From Novosphingobium flavum (lineage in GTDB: Bacteria > Pseudomonadota > Alphaproteobacteria > Sphingomonadales > Sphingomonadaceae), in the NCBI RefSeq assembly GCF_014230315.1, contig NZ_JACLAW010000010.1, positions 62,001 to 126,000 of the forward strand: a DNA stretch of 64,000 nucleotides, given 5' to 3'. The notes beneath the pieces are model-generated. The model had not been told where the DNA came from. It made no database searches and saw only the letters and a program-made list of their open reading frames with translations. Below are positions 41,252 through 51,728 of the stretch, piece after piece. The stretch's first letter is position 1. Every line of letters starts with the position of its first letter. Both the position numbers and the translations under genes were made by a program.

Positions 41252-41499
41252 CACGGCATTGGGTTTGATCGCGTCATCCGGTAAGTGCCTGTTCACGAAC
41301 GCATCTGCCCCGTCCTGTCCTTCTGCCCCGGTGTATGTCGGCAATGGCGGGCAGGCAATCGGCCAAAGCGCCGCGCCGATGGTCCGTTCGCTTCGCTTCG
41401 TCGCACTTGCAGCCCCGTTCCGGCGCGCGGGCGGAACCAGCCGGGCGGCCGGGCCTTGTTTTTCCGAAAACGCGCCATGCCGGCGCCGGAGGAATGCCG

Positions 41500-42006
41500 A
41501 TGCCCGCCGCCACCTACACCGATGCCATCGCCCTGCTCAAAGCGGACCATGACGAGATCGAGGCCCTGTTCGAGCGGTTCGACAAGGCCCGCGCCGGATC
41601 GCGCCGCAAGCTGGCCGAGCAGATCTGCACCACGCTCAAGATCCACACGATGATCGAGGAAGATATCTTCTATCCGGCGCTCAAGGGCCGGATTCCCGAG
41701 GACGACTACGCCGAGATGATGGTCGAGCACGACAGCGCCAAGATCCTGCTCAACGACATCGAGGCCTCCTCGCCCGAGGACGACGACTACTACGCCGCCA
41801 AGGTCAAGGTCATGGGCGAGGAATGCGAGCACCACTTCAAGGAAGAAGAGGAATATGTCGACGGGGTCTTCGCCATGGCGCGCAAGGCCGGGCTCGATCT
41901 GGTCGCCATGCGCGATGCCATGCTGGTGCGAAAGGACGAACTGGCGGCCGAGGCCAGGGACGGCGGCCTGCCGCCCGCCGAGCTGGAAGCGATTCACTCC
42001 GGCTGA
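41500..42006 (+). CDS. Hemerythrin HHE-domain protein
   Basis: 168-residue four-helix bundle with the iron-ligand pattern of HHE-domain proteins. KADHDEIEALFERF (His in helix 1), KIHTMIEEDIFYPAL (HxxxE), VEHDSAKILLNDIE, and CEHHFKEEEEYV (HHxxEE). Such proteins bind O2, NO or peroxide or store iron, often under oxidative or nitrosative stress. ATG 41500 is chosen over 41494 because GGAGG at 41488-41492 is 7 nt from it. The last 30 residues are a free acidic tail. Confidence 0.9.
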   Translation: MPAATYTDAIALLKADHDEIEALFERFDKARAGSRRKLAEQICTTLKIHTMIEEDIFYPALKGRIPEDDYAEMMVEHDSAKILLNDIEASSPEDDDYYAAKVKVMGEECEHHFKEEEEYVDGVFAMARKAGLDLVAMRDAMLVRKDELAAEARDGGLPPAELEAIHSG

Positions 42007-42023
42007 GCCCTTGGCAAGGCGGC

Positions 42024-42103
42024 AGGGTGACACGAGTGTCACCCTTGTCCTCAAGGCCGGCCGTTGGTTTTCAGCGACTTGGCGCAAAGTGCACGGGTGA
42101 CAC
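42024..42103. repeat. Palindrome and related half-site after the hemerythrin gene
   Basis: AGGGTGACAC-GA-GTGTCACCCT (42024-42045) is a perfect 10-bp-arm palindrome. A half copy GGGTGACAC follows at 42095-42103. They lie in the 190-bp gap between the hemerythrin and recG stop codons. As no promoter is expected between convergent genes, a terminator hairpin or a REP-like element is likely. Confidence 0.55.
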
Positions 42104-42196
42104 TTCTCCAACCCTTTTCACGCCGGTCACGATTTCAAAGAACGGCCGCAGTGTCGCAGGAACAAGGAATGTAGGAAAGCGGAGCGGTCTTGCGCC

Positions 42197-44275
42197 CTAT
42201 CCGCCGCGCAGCAGTTGCACGCCGTAATCGCGCTCGAACAGGTAGAGGAGGAGCCGCGCCGCCTCGCCGCGCTCGCCGGTGAGGCCGCCGTCGCGTTCCA
42301 TCAGCAGGCGCGCATCGTCGTGCGCGAGCGGGAGCAGTTCGGAAATCTGTTCGAGGCTGGCGACGCGGAACGGGGTGTCGCCCGACTGGCGGGTCCCGAG
42401 CAGTTCGCCGCCGCCGCGCAGGCGCAGGTCTTCCTCGGCGAGGCGAAAGCCGTCCTGCGTCTCGCGCATCAGGGCGAGGCGTTCGCGGCCCACTTCGGAC
42501 AGGGCGCCGCCGCGCAGCAGCAGACAGGTCGACTTGCCAGAGCCGCGCCCGACCCGGCCGCGCAACTGGTGCAGCTGGGCAAGGCCGAAGCGCTCGGCCT
42601 GCTCGATCACCATCAGGGTGGCATTGGGCACGTCGACGCCGACCTCGATCACCGTGGTGGCGACCAGCAGCTTGGCCTGGCCCGAGGCGAAGCGCTCCAT
42701 CGCCGCGTCCTTGACCTCGGGGCGGAGTTGGCCGTGGACCAGCACCACGTCGCCGCCGAACTGCTGCTGCATCTCGGCAAAGCGGGCCTCTGCGGCGGCG
42801 ATGTCCTCGCTCTCGCTCTCGCGCACCATCGGGCAGACCCAGTAGGCCTGCTCGCCGCCCGCGACATGGCGCCCGAGCGCCTCGACCACGTCTCCGATCC
42901 GTTCGGCCGCGACCACGCGGGTGTCGATCGGCTGGCGGCCGGGGGGCATCTCGTCGAGCCGGGAGACATCCATCTCGCCATATTGGGCGAGGGTCAGGGT
43001 GCGCGGGATCGGGGTGGCGGTCATCGCAAGGCAGTGCGGCGTGCGCCGCCCAGCCGAGGAATTCTGGCCCTTCTGGCTCAGCATCAGGCGCTGGCCGACC
43101 CCGAAGCGGTGCTGCTCGTCGATCACCACCAAGGCGAGGTTGCGGTAGGACACCGCCTCCTGAAAGATCGCGTGAGTGCCGACGCAGATGTGGATCGAGC
43201 CATCGAGCAGGCCGATCAGGATCGATTCGCGCGCCCGGCCCTTGTCGCGCCCGGTGAGGAGGGCGATGTTGACCCCCGTGCCCGCCGCCATCCGGGTGAG
43301 CGTGGCGTGGTGCTGGCGGGCGAGGATTTCGGTCGGGGCGAGTAATGCGGCCTGGGTTCCGGCCTCGACCGCGATCAGCATGGATTCGAGCGCGACCACG
43401 GTTTTGCCCGAGCCGACATCGCCCTGCAGCAGGCGGAGCATCGGCGCCCCCTGCGCCATGTCGCCCTCGATCTCCGCGATCGAACGCTTTTGCGCCCCGG
43501 TCAGGCCGAAGGGCAGCGAGAGCTTGGCGCGCAGCGAGCCATCGCCCTTGAGCGGGGTTCCCGCCCGCGCGCGGTTAGCGTTCCGCACCAGCATCAGGGC
43601 GAGCGAGGAGGCCAGCAGCTCGTCATAGGCGAGGCGGTCGCGCGCGGCCTTGTGTGCGCCCTTGTGGGCAAGGCCGAGGGCATCCTTCCATGCCGGCCAG
43701 CCCATCTTGGCGAAAAGGCCGGGCTCGATCCATTCCGGCAGGTCCGGCAACAGGCCGAGCGCCTGATGGACCAGCGCGGCGATGCGCCCCTGCACCAGCC
43801 CTTCGGACAGGGGATAGACCGGCTCGACCAGGGTGCCGAGCGCAGCGCCGCCTTGTTCCGCCACGTGATCGGGGTGGACGATCTGCAGGGTCTGGCCGAA
43901 CTGGTCGAGCCTTCCGGCGATCCAGCGCGTTTCGCCCAGCGGCAGCTGTTTCTTCGCCAGATGGGAGGCGCGGCCGAAATAGGTGAGCGCGCAGACGTTG
44001 CCCGCCCCGTCCTCGGCCAGAACCCGGAACGGGGCGCGGGCCGAGCCGCTGGCGCGGTATTCACGCGGGGTGAGCGCAACGACGACCTGTTCGCCCACGC
44101 TCGCCTCGTCGAGACTGGTGACGGCGCGCCGCTCCACGAAACGGTCGGGCAGATGGTAGGCGAAGTCCTTGACCCGTTCGAGCCCGAGCCGGCCGAGCGG
44201 GCGCGTCAGGCCCGGCCCCACGCCCTTGAGGCTCTCGGCCTCGGCAAACAGACAGTTGAGCAGTTCGGGGCGCAT
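42197..44275 (-). CDS. recG: ATP-dependent DNA helicase RecG
   Basis: 692-residue branch-migration helicase that regresses stalled forks and processes Holliday junctions. N-terminal wedge/OB domain (about 20-190), Walker A GDVGSGKTVVALES near 290, DEAH-like VIDEQHRFGVGQRL, and the C-terminal TRG-type motif [20 protein letters not shown]. Length and motif order are normal. It is divergent from sdhE and mfd. Confidence 0.96.
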   Translation of the reverse strand: MRPELLNCLFAEAESLKGVGPGLTRPLGRLGLERVKDFAYHLPDRFVERRAVTSLDEASVGEQVVVALTPREYRASGSARAPFRVLAEDGAGNVCALTYFGRASHLAKKQLPLGETRWIAGRLDQFGQTLQIVHPDHVAEQGGAALGTLVEPVYPLSEGLVQGRIAALVHQALGLLPDLPEWIEPGLFAKMGWPAWKDALGLAHKGAHKAARDRLAYDELLASSLALMLVRNANRARAGTPLKGDGSLRAKLSLPFGLTGAQKRSIAEIEGDMAQGAPMLRLLQGDVGSGKTVVALESMLIAVEAGTQAALLAPTEILARQHHATLTRMAAGTGVNIALLTGRDKGRARESILIGLLDGSIHICVGTHAIFQEAVSYRNLALVVIDEQHRFGVGQRLMLSQKGQNSSAGRRTPHCLAMTATPIPRTLTLAQYGEMDVSRLDEMPPGRQPIDTRVVAAERIGDVVEALGRHVAGGEQAYWVCPMVRESESEDIAAAEARFAEMQQQFGGDVVLVHGQLRPEVKDAAMERFASGQAKLLVATTVIEVGVDVPNATLMVIEQAERFGLAQLHQLRGRVGRGSGKSTCLLLRGGALSEVGRERLALMRETQDGFRLAEEDLRLRGGGELLGTRQSGDTPFRVASLEQISELLPLAHDDARLLMERDGGLTGERGEAARLLLYLFERDYGVQLLRGG

Positions 44276-44359
44276 CGGCCCCGGTCATAGCCGCTCGAGC
44301 CGATTCGGCCAGCCGCGCGCGGTTGATATCCCCGCGCGCATGGCCTAGCGCGCGCAGAC

Positions 44360-44635
44360 ATGGACACTCCTGCTGAAACCGCGCGCCTCAAGCGCCTGCA
44401 ATTCCGCGCCTGGCATCGCGGCACGCGCGAGGCGGACTACATGATCGGCTGCTATTTCGACCGATTCCACGGCGAATGGGGCGAGGCCGAGCTGGTCTGG
44501 TTCGAGACGCTGATCGAGGAGGAGGACGTCGACATCCTCGGCTGGGCGCTCGGCACGCTTTCGGTGCCCGAGGAATATGCCGGGCCGCTGATGGAGCGGA
44601 TGCAGAAGCTCGACTACGTGGACATTCCGCGGTGA
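44360..44635 (+). CDS. sdhE: FAD assembly factor SdhE
   Basis: 91-residue protein that attaches FAD covalently to the succinate dehydrogenase flavoprotein. The RGxxE motif is present in RAWHRGTREADYMIG, with later LVWFETLIEEEDVDILGWAL. Typical size. Lies just upstream of mfd, 38 bp away, same strand, a common order recG-sdhE-mfd in alphaproteobacteria. Confidence 0.93.
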   Translation: MDTPAETARLKRLQFRAWHRGTREADYMIGCYFDRFHGEWGEAELVWFETLIEEEDVDILGWALGTLSVPEEYAGPLMERMQKLDYVDIPR

Positions 44636-44673
44636 GCGGGAACGCGGCCTGATCGGGCCCAGTTGGATCAGAC

Positions 44674-47600
44674 ATGCCCGACCTCTCCCGCATCCTTTCC
44701 GCTTCCGCGCCGCTGACGCTGGCATCCGTTGCGCGCGGGAGCCAGCCGCTGGTGCTGGCCGATCTGGCGCGCGCGGCGCAGGCCGGAAGCAAAGGCGCCC
44801 GGGCCGTGTTCGTCGCTCCGGACGAGGCGGCGATGCGCAGCGTGAGCGAGGCGGCGGCCTTTTTCGCGCCTGATCTGGATGTGATCGAGTTCCCGGCGTG
44901 GGACTGCCTGCCCTACGACCGGGCAAGCCCGGCTCTCTCGGTCAGCGCGCGGCGGCTGGCGGCGCTGCACCGGTTGCAGGCCAAGGCAGAGCGCCCGCAG
45001 CTGCTGGTCACCACGATCAACGCCCTGCTCCAGCGGGTCCTGACCCCGTTCCGCATCCGCGAATCGGTGCGGCTGATCGAGACCGGGATGGAGATCGGGC
45101 GCGAGAGCCTGATCGGCCTGCTCCAGCGGCAGGGCTATTCGCGCACCGACACGGTGATCGACGCGGGCGAATATGCCGTGCGCGGATCGCTGTTCGACAT
45201 TCACCCCTCGGGCCTCGATCAGGGCCTGCGGCTTGATTTCTTCGGCGACGAGCTGGAAACGCTGCGCCTGTTCGATCCCAATACCCAGCGCTCGATCGGC
45301 ACGGTCGAACGCCACCTGCTGCTTCCCGCGAGCGAGGCCCTGCTCGACGACGACACGGTCAAGCGCTTCCGCAGCCGCTATCGCGAGACGTTCGGGGCCA
45401 ATGCCACGTCGGACCCGCTGTACCAGGCGGTGAGTGACGGGCGGCGGCTGGCGGGGATGGAGCACTGGCTGCCGCTGTTCGAGGACCGGCTGGTCACCCT
45501 GTTCGATCATCTCGCCAAGGACGACGTGATCCTGATCGACAGCGCGGCGATGAGTTCGGCCGACGAGCGGCTGACCGACATTGCCGACTATCACGCCTCG
45601 CGCACCGAGACGGCGGGCAAGGCGGCGGGGTCCTATCGCCCGCTTGATCCGGCCGCGCTCTATCTCGGCAAGGACGAGCTGGACGGGCAGCTCAAGGGCT
45701 GGCCGGTCCACCGCACCGACATTTTCGCCCAGCCCGATACCGCCAGCGTGATCGACTTCGGCTTCGCCTCTTCGCGCGATTTCGCGCCGGAGCGGGCGCG
45801 CGGCGACAATGTCTACGAGGCGGCGGCCACTTACCTGACCGGGCAGGCCCGGCAGGGACGCAAGGCGATCATCGCCGCCTATACCACCGGCAGCCGGGCG
45901 CGCCTTGCCGCGATCCTGGGCGAAGCGGTGCGCCCGGCCCCGGTGATCGCCGATTCGTGGCAGGAAGCGCTGGGGCTGGCGGCCAAGGGTTCGCCGGTGG
46001 CGCTGGTCCTGCCGCTGGAAACGGGCTTTTCCGGCGAAGGGCTGGAGGTCGTCACCGAGCAGGACATACTCGGCGACCGGCTGGTGCGCCGCAAGAAGCG
46101 CAAGAAGAGCGCCGATGCCTTCCTGGCCGAACTGGCGGGGCTGACGCCGGGCGACCTCGTGGTCCACATGGACCACGGCATCGGCCGCTATGACGGCCTG
46201 CAATCAGTCCCGGTGGGCGACAGCCCGCACGACTGTGTGATGCTGGTCTATGCCGGGGGCGACAAGCTCTACATACCGGTCGAGAACATCGACGTCCTTT
46301 CGCGCTACGGTTCGGACAGCGAGCTGGTCGCGCTCGACAGGCTGGGCGGCGAGGCGTGGCAGAAGCGGCGGGCCCGGCTCAAGGAACGCATCCGCGAGAT
46401 TGCGCACGAGCTGCTCAAGGTCGCGGCCGAGCGCGCGCTCAAGCAGGCCCCGGCCCTGCTGCCCGACGAGCATTCCTATGCCCCCTTCGTCGACCGTTTC
46501 CCGTGGGACGAGACCGAGGATCAGGAGCGCGCGATCGAGGACGTGCTGGAGGACATGGGCGCGGGCAAGCCGATGGACCGGCTGGTCTGCGGCGATGTCG
46601 GCTTCGGCAAGACCGAGGTGGCCCTGCGCGCGGCTTTCGTTGCGGCCATGGCCGGGCAGCAAGTGGTCGTCGTGGCGCCGACCACGCTGCTGGCGCGCCA
46701 GCACTACAGCAATTTCAAGGAACGCTTCGCGGGGTTCCCGCTGGAAGTGGGGCGGCTTTCGCGCCTCGTGCCCGACAAGGAAGCGAAGACAACCCGCGAA
46801 GGACTGGCGGCGGGGACGACCGATGTCGTGGTCGGCACGCATGCGATCCTCTCCAAGACCGTGCAGTTCAAGCGGCTGGGCCTCGTCATCGTCGACGAGG
46901 AGCAGCGCTTTGGCGTGGGGCACAAGGAGCGGCTCAAGCAGCTGCGCGCCGACGTTCACGTGCTGACGCTGACCGCCACCCCGATCCCGCGCACCCTGCA
47001 GATGGCCATGAGCGGCCTGCGCGAGCTTTCCACCATCCAGACCCCGCCGGTCGACCGCCTCGCCGTGCGCACCTATGTGATGGAATGGGACGACATGGTG
47101 ATGCGCGAGGCGCTGCTGCGCGAGCATCACCGCGGCGGGCAGAGCTTCATCGTGGTGCCGCGCATCTCGGACATGGAAGAGGTCGAGAAGTGGCTGCGCA
47201 CGACCGTGCCCGAGGTGCGCTTCGTTACCGCGCACGGCCAGATGGCGCCGACCGAGGTGGAAGAGCGGATGAGCGCCTTCTACGAGAAGAAGTACGAGGT
47301 GCTGCTTTCGACCACGATCGTCGAGAGCGGGCTCGACATTCCGAGCGCCAATACGATCATCATTCACCGGGCCGACCGTTTCGGCCTTGCCCAGCTATAC
47401 CAGCTGCGCGGGCGGGTGGGCCGGGCCAAGCTGCGCGCCTATGCCTATCTGACCACGGCGCCGGACAAGCAGCTTTCCGAAGTGGCCGAAAAGCGCCTCA
47501 AGGTGCTGGGCGATCTCGACAGCCTGGGCGCGGGGTTCCAGCTCGCCAGCCACGACCTCGACATTCGCGGCGCGGGCAACCTGCTCGGCGACGAGCAATC

Positions 47601-48162
47601 GGGCCATATCCGCGAGGTGGGTTTCGAACTTTACCAGTCGATGCTGGAGGACGCGATCCTTGCCGCCAAGGCGGGCGAGATGGGGCTGGCGCGCGAGCGC
47701 TCCTCGCTCAGCCCGCAGATCACGGTGGATGCGCCGATCATGATCCCGGAAGACTATGTGCCGGATCTGGCCGTGCGCATGGCGCTCTATCGCCGGCTCA
47801 ACGATGCCGAGGACCAGCAGGAAATCGAATCGCTCTCGGCCGAGATGATCGACCGGTTCGGCCCCCTGCCCCAGCCGACCGCCAACCTGATCCGCCTGAT
47901 CGAGATCAAGCGCCAGGCCATCAATGCCAATATCGCCAAGATCGACGTGGGCGCGAAGGGCACGCTGGTGACCTTCCACGAGGACCGCTTCCCCGATCCG
48001 ATGGGCTTGATCAATTACGTCCAGCGGCTGGAAGGCGCAGTGAAGCTGAGGCCCGACAACAAGCTGGTGGTCAACCGCGCCTGGGGCGATCCCAAGGCGC
48101 GGCTCCACGGCCTGTTCCAGCTGACCAAGGGCCTTTCAGCCATTGCCCGCAAGGCGAAATAG
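44674..48162 (+). CDS. mfd: Transcription-repair coupling factor Mfd
   Basis: 1162-residue DNA translocase that removes stalled RNA polymerase and recruits UvrA. It has a UvrB-like N-terminal module (about 1-350), a CarD/RID domain beginning near 480 ([18 protein letters not shown]), a helicase core with Walker [13 protein letters not shown] near 645 and [14 protein letters not shown], and a TRG motif with [13 protein letters not shown]-terminal autoinhibitory domain follows. Together with uvrC at 52392 it provides transcription-coupled repair. Confidence 0.97.
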   Translation: MPDLSRILSASAPLTLASVARGSQPLVLADLARAAQAGSKGARAVFVAPDEAAMRSVSEAAAFFAPDLDVIEFPAWDCLPYDRASPALSVSARRLAALHRLQAKAERPQLLVTTINALLQRVLTPFRIRESVRLIETGMEIGRESLIGLLQRQGYSRTDTVIDAGEYAVRGSLFDIHPSGLDQGLRLDFFGDELETLRLFDPNTQRSIGTVERHLLLPASEALLDDDTVKRFRSRYRETFGANATSDPLYQAVSDGRRLAGMEHWLPLFEDRLVTLFDHLAKDDVILIDSAAMSSADERLTDIADYHASRTETAGKAAGSYRPLDPAALYLGKDELDGQLKGWPVHRTDIFAQPDTASVIDFGFASSRDFAPERARGDNVYEAAATYLTGQARQGRKAIIAAYTTGSRARLAAILGEAVRPAPVIADSWQEALGLAAKGSPVALVLPLETGFSGEGLEVVTEQDILGDRLVRRKKRKKSADAFLAELAGLTPGDLVVHMDHGIGRYDGLQSVPVGDSPHDCVMLVYAGGDKLYIPVENIDVLSRYGSDSELVALDRLGGEAWQKRRARLKERIREIAHELLKVAAERALKQAPALLPDEHSYAPFVDRFPWDETEDQERAIEDVLEDMGAGKPMDRLVCGDVGFGKTEVALRAAFVAAMAGQQVVVVAPTTLLARQHYSNFKERFAGFPLEVGRLSRLVPDKEAKTTREGLAAGTTDVVVGTHAILSKTVQFKRLGLVIVDEEQRFGVGHKERLKQLRADVHVLTLTATPIPRTLQMAMSGLRELSTIQTPPVDRLAVRTYVMEWDDMVMREALLREHHRGGQSFIVVPRISDMEEVEKWLRTTVPEVRFVTAHGQMAPTEVEERMSAFYEKKYEVLLSTTIVESGLDIPSANTIIIHRADRFGLAQLYQLRGRVGRAKLRAYAYLTTAPDKQLSEVAEKRLKVLGDLDSLGAGFQLASHDLDIRGAGNLLGDEQSGHIREVGFELYQSMLEDAILAAKAGEMGLARERSSLSPQITVDAPIMIPEDYVPDLAVRMALYRRLNDAEDQQEIESLSAEMIDRFGPLPQPTANLIRLIEIKRQAINANIAKIDVGAKGTLVTFHEDRFPDPMGLINYVQRLEGAVKLRPDNKLVVNRAWGDPKARLHGLFQLTKGLSAIARKAK

Positions 48163-48168
48163 CCGCGT

Positions 48169-48195
48169 TAACAGGTCCTTGGTGCCCGCCTGTTA
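48169..48195. repeat. 7-bp inverted repeat upstream of the GNAT gene
   Basis: TAACAGG and CCTGTTA separated by 13 nt, 10 bp before ATG 48206. It has no T-tail, so it could be an operator or a leader hairpin overlapping the ribosome site region. Confidence 0.4.
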
Positions 48196-48205
48196 GGGCT
48201 GGGCC

Positions 48206-49357
48206 ATGGCCAGGCTCCTCCACCTCGAATCCGGGGAAGTGCCCGCGCGCGGGGCGCCGCGCGCTGCCTTGCGCCGTGTCGGCCGGGCCGAACTGGCGAG
48301 CGGCGAAGCGATTGCCCGGTGGGACGCGCTGGCGGCGCGGGCGAGCGAGCCCAACCCGTTCTTCGAGGCCTGGTATCTCCTGCCCTCGCTCGCCGCGCTC
48401 GATCCGGGGGACGAGGCCGAGATCTGGGTATTGGAGGACGACGCGGAAGGCTGGCTCGGCCTGATCCCACTGGCGCGCTCGGCCCGCTATTACCGCTACC
48501 CCTTCCCCAATGTGGCGAACTGGCTCCACGCCAACGCCTTCCTCGGCGCGCCGCTGGTGGCCAAGGGCCATGAGACGGCGTTCTGGCAAGAGCTGCTCGG
48601 CGCGCTCGACCACGCGGGCGGCGCGGCGCTGTTCCTGCACCTTGCCGGATTGCCGCTGGATGGCCCCTTGGCCGCCGCCCTGCGCGGCGTGGCCGGGAGT
48701 GAGCACCGCGCGCTTGGCGTGGTGCACCGCGAGGAGCGGGCCATGCTGGAGGCGGGCGCTTCGGCCGAAGCTTACCTTGAAGCCGCGCTGTCGGGAAAGA
48801 AGCGAAAGGAATTGCGCCGCCAGCATGCCCGCCTGTCGGAACAGGGCGAACTCTTGTTCCAGCGCAGCAACGATGCGGCCGGGCTGGACGGCTGGACCGC
48901 GCAGTTCCTCGCGCTGGAAGCGTCCGGGTGGAAGGGCGAGGCCGGCTCGGCCCTCGCCTCCTCCCAGCGGACCGCCGGGCTTTTTCGCCAGGCCCTTGCC
49001 GGGGCCGCGGCGCGGGGGCGGCTGGAGCGGCTGACCCTTTCGCTCGATGGCCGGCCGATCGCCATGCTGGCCAGCTTCATCACGCCGCCCGGCGCCTTTT
49101 CCTACAAGACCGCCTTCGCCGAGGAGTTCGCCCGTTTTTCGCCCGGCGTCCTGCTCCAGCGCGAGAACCTTGCCCTGCTCGAACGGCCGGGCATCGAATG
49201 GTGCGATTCCTGCGCCGCCGCCGATCACCCGATGATCGACCACCTGTGGCGCGAGCGCCGCGCGATCGGGCGAATCTCGCTCGCCATCGGCAGCCCGCTG
49301 CGCCGCGCGCTGTTTTCCCTGATCCTGCGCGCCGAAAGAGCAAGAGCCCGGCCATGA
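48206..49357 (+). CDS. GNAT-fold acetyltransferase (CelD/BcsL type)
   Basis: 383 residues in two GNAT-like halves, as in the CelD/BcsL family (Pfam GNAT_acetyltransf_6). Signature segments are PNPFFEAWYLLPSLAAL near 52-68, LSGKKRKELRRQHARLSEQG near 195, ALEASGWKGEAGSALASSQR near 232, and SYKTAFAEEFARFSPGVLLQ near 295. Members act in polysaccharide or lipid acylation, with few biochemical data. Its stop overlaps the next gene (ATGA), so the two work together. Confidence 0.85.
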   Translation: MARLLHLESGEVPARGAPRAALRRVGRAELASGEAIARWDALAARASEPNPFFEAWYLLPSLAALDPGDEAEIWVLEDDAEGWLGLIPLARSARYYRYPFPNVANWLHANAFLGAPLVAKGHETAFWQELLGALDHAGGAALFLHLAGLPLDGPLAAALRGVAGSEHRALGVVHREERAMLEAGASAEAYLEAALSGKKRKELRRQHARLSEQGELLFQRSNDAAGLDGWTAQFLALEASGWKGEAGSALASSQRTAGLFRQALAGAAARGRLERLTLSLDGRPIAMLASFITPPGAFSYKTAFAEEFARFSPGVLLQRENLALLERPGIEWCDSCAAADHPMIDHLWRERRAIGRISLAIGSPLRRALFSLILRAERARARP

Positions 49358-50193
49358 CCGTATTTTCGCCCGAAACCCGCGCCCGCTTCGCCGCGCATTA
49401 CCCCGAAGTTCCGCACAAGCTAACGCACGCGCTGGGCAGCCATGCCCTGCTGGAAATCGGCGCGCTGGCGGCGCTGGCCGAGCGGCTCCCCGCCGCCTCG
49501 ATCGAATACAACAAGGCCGACCTGCCGATCGGCGTCGACGGCAAGCCCGAGGCCAGCGGCCTGCCCATCGGCGAGACGATCCGCCGGATCGAGCAGACGG
49601 GATCCTGGGCCGTGCTCAAGAACGTGGAGCAGGTGAGCGAATATGCCGAACTGCTGCGCGCCCTGCTGGCCGAGATCCGCCCCGAGATCGAGGCGCGGAC
49701 CGGAGCCATGCAGAAGCTGCAGGCCTTCATCTTCATCACTTCGCCGAACGGCGTGACGCCCTATCACTTCGACCCCGAGCACAACATCCTGCTCCAGGTG
49801 CGCGGCTCCAAGGTGATGACCCAGTTTCCCGCCGGAGACCCGCGCTTCGCCCCGGACGAGGTGCACGAGACCTACCACACCGGCGGCGGGCGCGAATTGA
49901 AGTGGCGCGAGGACCTGCTGGATGGCGGCAGCGAATTCCCGCTCGGCCCCGGCGAGGCACTGTTCGTGCCGGTGATGGCCCCGCATTTCGTGCGCAACGG
50001 GCCCGAGCCATCGGTCTCGCTGTCGATCACCTGGCGCTCGGACTGGTCCTTCGCCGAGGCCGACGCGCGGGCCTTCAACGGCCTGCTGCGGCGGATCGGG
50101 CTCACGCCGGCCAGGACCGGGCGCTGGCCCGCGCGCAACCGCGCCAAGGCGCTGGCATGGCGGGTCTATGCCAAGGCAAAGGGACTGCGTTAG
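49354..50193 (+). CDS. Cupin/JmjC-like dioxygenase-fold protein
   Basis: 279 residues. A JmjC-like cupin core lies at about 115-215 with possible Fe(II) ligands in NGVTPYHFDPEHNILLQVRG (HxD) and a distal His in VMAPHFVRNGPEPSVSLSIT. These proteins usually hydroxylate protein or small-molecule substrates with 2-oxoglutarate, though many lack activity. The start overlaps the GNAT gene stop by 4 bp. The paired acetyltransferase-cupin unit suggests modification of one shared substrate, which is inference. Confidence 0.83.
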   Translation: MTVFSPETRARFAAHYPEVPHKLTHALGSHALLEIGALAALAERLPAASIEYNKADLPIGVDGKPEASGLPIGETIRRIEQTGSWAVLKNVEQVSEYAELLRALLAEIRPEIEARTGAMQKLQAFIFITSPNGVTPYHFDPEHNILLQVRGSKVMTQFPAGDPRFAPDEVHETYHTGGGRELKWREDLLDGGSEFPLGPGEALFVPVMAPHFVRNGPEPSVSLSITWRSDWSFAEADARAFNGLLRRIGLTPARTGRWPARNRAKALAWRVYAKAKGLR

Positions 50194-50225
50194 GCGGCAG
50201 GCGTCATTCGGCCCGAGACCCTGTC

Positions 50226-50311
50226 GTCATTGCGAGCGGAGCGAAACAATCCAGGGCGGTTACGCCCGGAGGCCCTGGATTGCTTCGTCGGCTGCGCCTC
50301 CTCGCAATGAC
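50226..50311. repeat. 86-bp palindromic intergenic repeat
   Basis: Outer arms GTCATTGCGAG/CTCGCAATGAC and inner arms CGAAACAATCCAGGGC/GCCCTGGATTGCTTCG (one mismatch) form a long imperfect hairpin in the gap between the cupin gene and phaZ. The same motifs occur as a half copy at 1101-1140, so it is a dispersed repeat of REP/MITE type. Confidence 0.85.
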
Positions 50312-50355
50312 GAGGATGGGCGACCGACTAGGGTGGGCAATGATGGGGAAAAGCG

Positions 50356-51600
50356 TCAGCCCATCGCGATGACGAGGTTGCGCACCTGCGGATAGATGTC
50401 GCGTTCCCACTTGGAGCCGGAAAAGACGCCATAATGGCCCACCCCCGGCTGGAGGTGATGACGCTTGAGGTGCGGGCGCAGGCTGGTGCAGAGCAGATGC
50501 GCCGCCGCCGTCTGCCCGACCGCGCAGATATCGTCGCGCTCCCCCTCCACGGTCAGCAGGGCGGTGCGCTGGATCGCGCCGCAATCGATCTTGCGGCCGC
50601 GGTGGGTCATTTCCCCGGTGGCCAGCTCGGCGCGCTGGAACACCTTGTCGATCGTCTCGAGATAGAACTCCTCGGTCAGGTCGAGCACGGCGAAATATTC
50701 CGCGTAGAAATCGCGGATCTTGTCGGCCGCCTGATCCTCGCCATCGGCAATCGCCTGGTAGAGCTTGCGGAACTGCTCGAAATGGCGGCCCATGTTCATC
50801 GCCATGAAAGCGGTGAGTTGGAGAAAGCCGGGATAGACCCGCCGCCCGCTGCCGCCCCAGGGCCAGGGCACCTGGGTGATCAGGTTGCCCTTGAACCAGC
50901 CAAGCGACTGCTTGTTGGCCAGCTGGTTGACCACGGTCGGGGCCACCCGGGCATCGACCGGGCCGCCCATCAGGGTCATCGTTCGCGGCTGGCACGGGTC
51001 CTTGTCCATCGCCATGACCGCCACGGCGGCCAGCGTGGGCACGCAGGGCTGGCAAACAGCCAGCACGTGGCTGCGCGGCCCCAGTTCGCGCAGGAAGGCA
51101 ATCACGTAGTCGACATAGTCTTCCAGCCCGAACGGGCCGGCGCTGGGGGGAACGTCGCGCGCGTTCTGCCAGTCGGTGATGTAGACGTCATGGTCGCGCA
51201 GCAGGGTCGCCACCGTACCCCGCAGGAGCGTGGCATAGTGGCCGGACAGCGGGGCCACGACCAGCATCCTGGGCTGGGGCGCGGTGAGGATTTCCGAGTC
51301 GCCATCGTCCGGTTCGTCCTTGGCGAAGCGCAGCAGGTTGCCGAACGGCAGCTCGGCGACCACTTCCTCGCGCACCGGGACCATGCGGTTGCCCGAGAGC
51401 ACTTCGGTAATCCCGTAGGCCGGGCGATCATGTGTGATCCGGGCGCTGAGGACCGACTGGTTGAGGGCGCGAATGCGGCGGCCCGTCGCGCTTTGGCCCC
51501 ATTGCGGCCCCAGCGCATCGTTAAGCTCCAGCGCCGCCGAGGCCGCCTGCCGCGCGGGCGCCATCAGGTCGTCCATTGCCTGGTAGGCGCGGTAGAGCAT
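50356..51600 (-). CDS. phaZ: Intracellular polyhydroxyalkanoate depolymerase
   Basis: 414-residue alpha/beta-hydrolase that mobilises stored poly-3-hydroxybutyrate. The lipase-box-like nucleophile is a Cys in VLAVCQPCVPTLAA, as in intracellular PhaZ enzymes. Other family segments are RPAYGITEV, VVAPLSGHYATLLRGTV, DVYITDWQNARDVP, and the late His in PGVGHYGVFSGSKWE. It is divergent from a GST gene. PHA synthase genes are not in the window. Confidence 0.93.
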   Translation of the reverse strand: MLYRAYQAMDDLMAPARQAASAALELNDALGPQWGQSATGRRIRALNQSVLSARITHDRPAYGITEVLSGNRMVPVREEVVAELPFGNLLRFAKDEPDDGDSEILTAPQPRMLVVAPLSGHYATLLRGTVATLLRDHDVYITDWQNARDVPPSAGPFGLEDYVDYVIAFLRELGPRSHVLAVCQPCVPTLAAVAVMAMDKDPCQPRTMTLMGGPVDARVAPTVVNQLANKQSLGWFKGNLITQVPWPWGGSGRRVYPGFLQLTAFMAMNMGRHFEQFRKLYQAIADGEDQAADKIRDFYAEYFAVLDLTEEFYLETIDKVFQRAELATGEMTHRGRKIDCGAIQRTALLTVEGERDDICAVGQTAAAHLLCTSLRPHLKRHHLQPGVGHYGVFSGSKWERDIYPQVRNLVIAMG

Positions 51601-51728
51601 GATCGGTTCATTCCCCTTTCGCCGCGCCGTGAACCCGATTGGGCTTGGCAGGACACCGGTTCCGTGATTTCATGCTGCAACGCATCATGAGCCGTGGCAA
51701 GCTCAATCGCGCCATTCAAGGAATTCAT

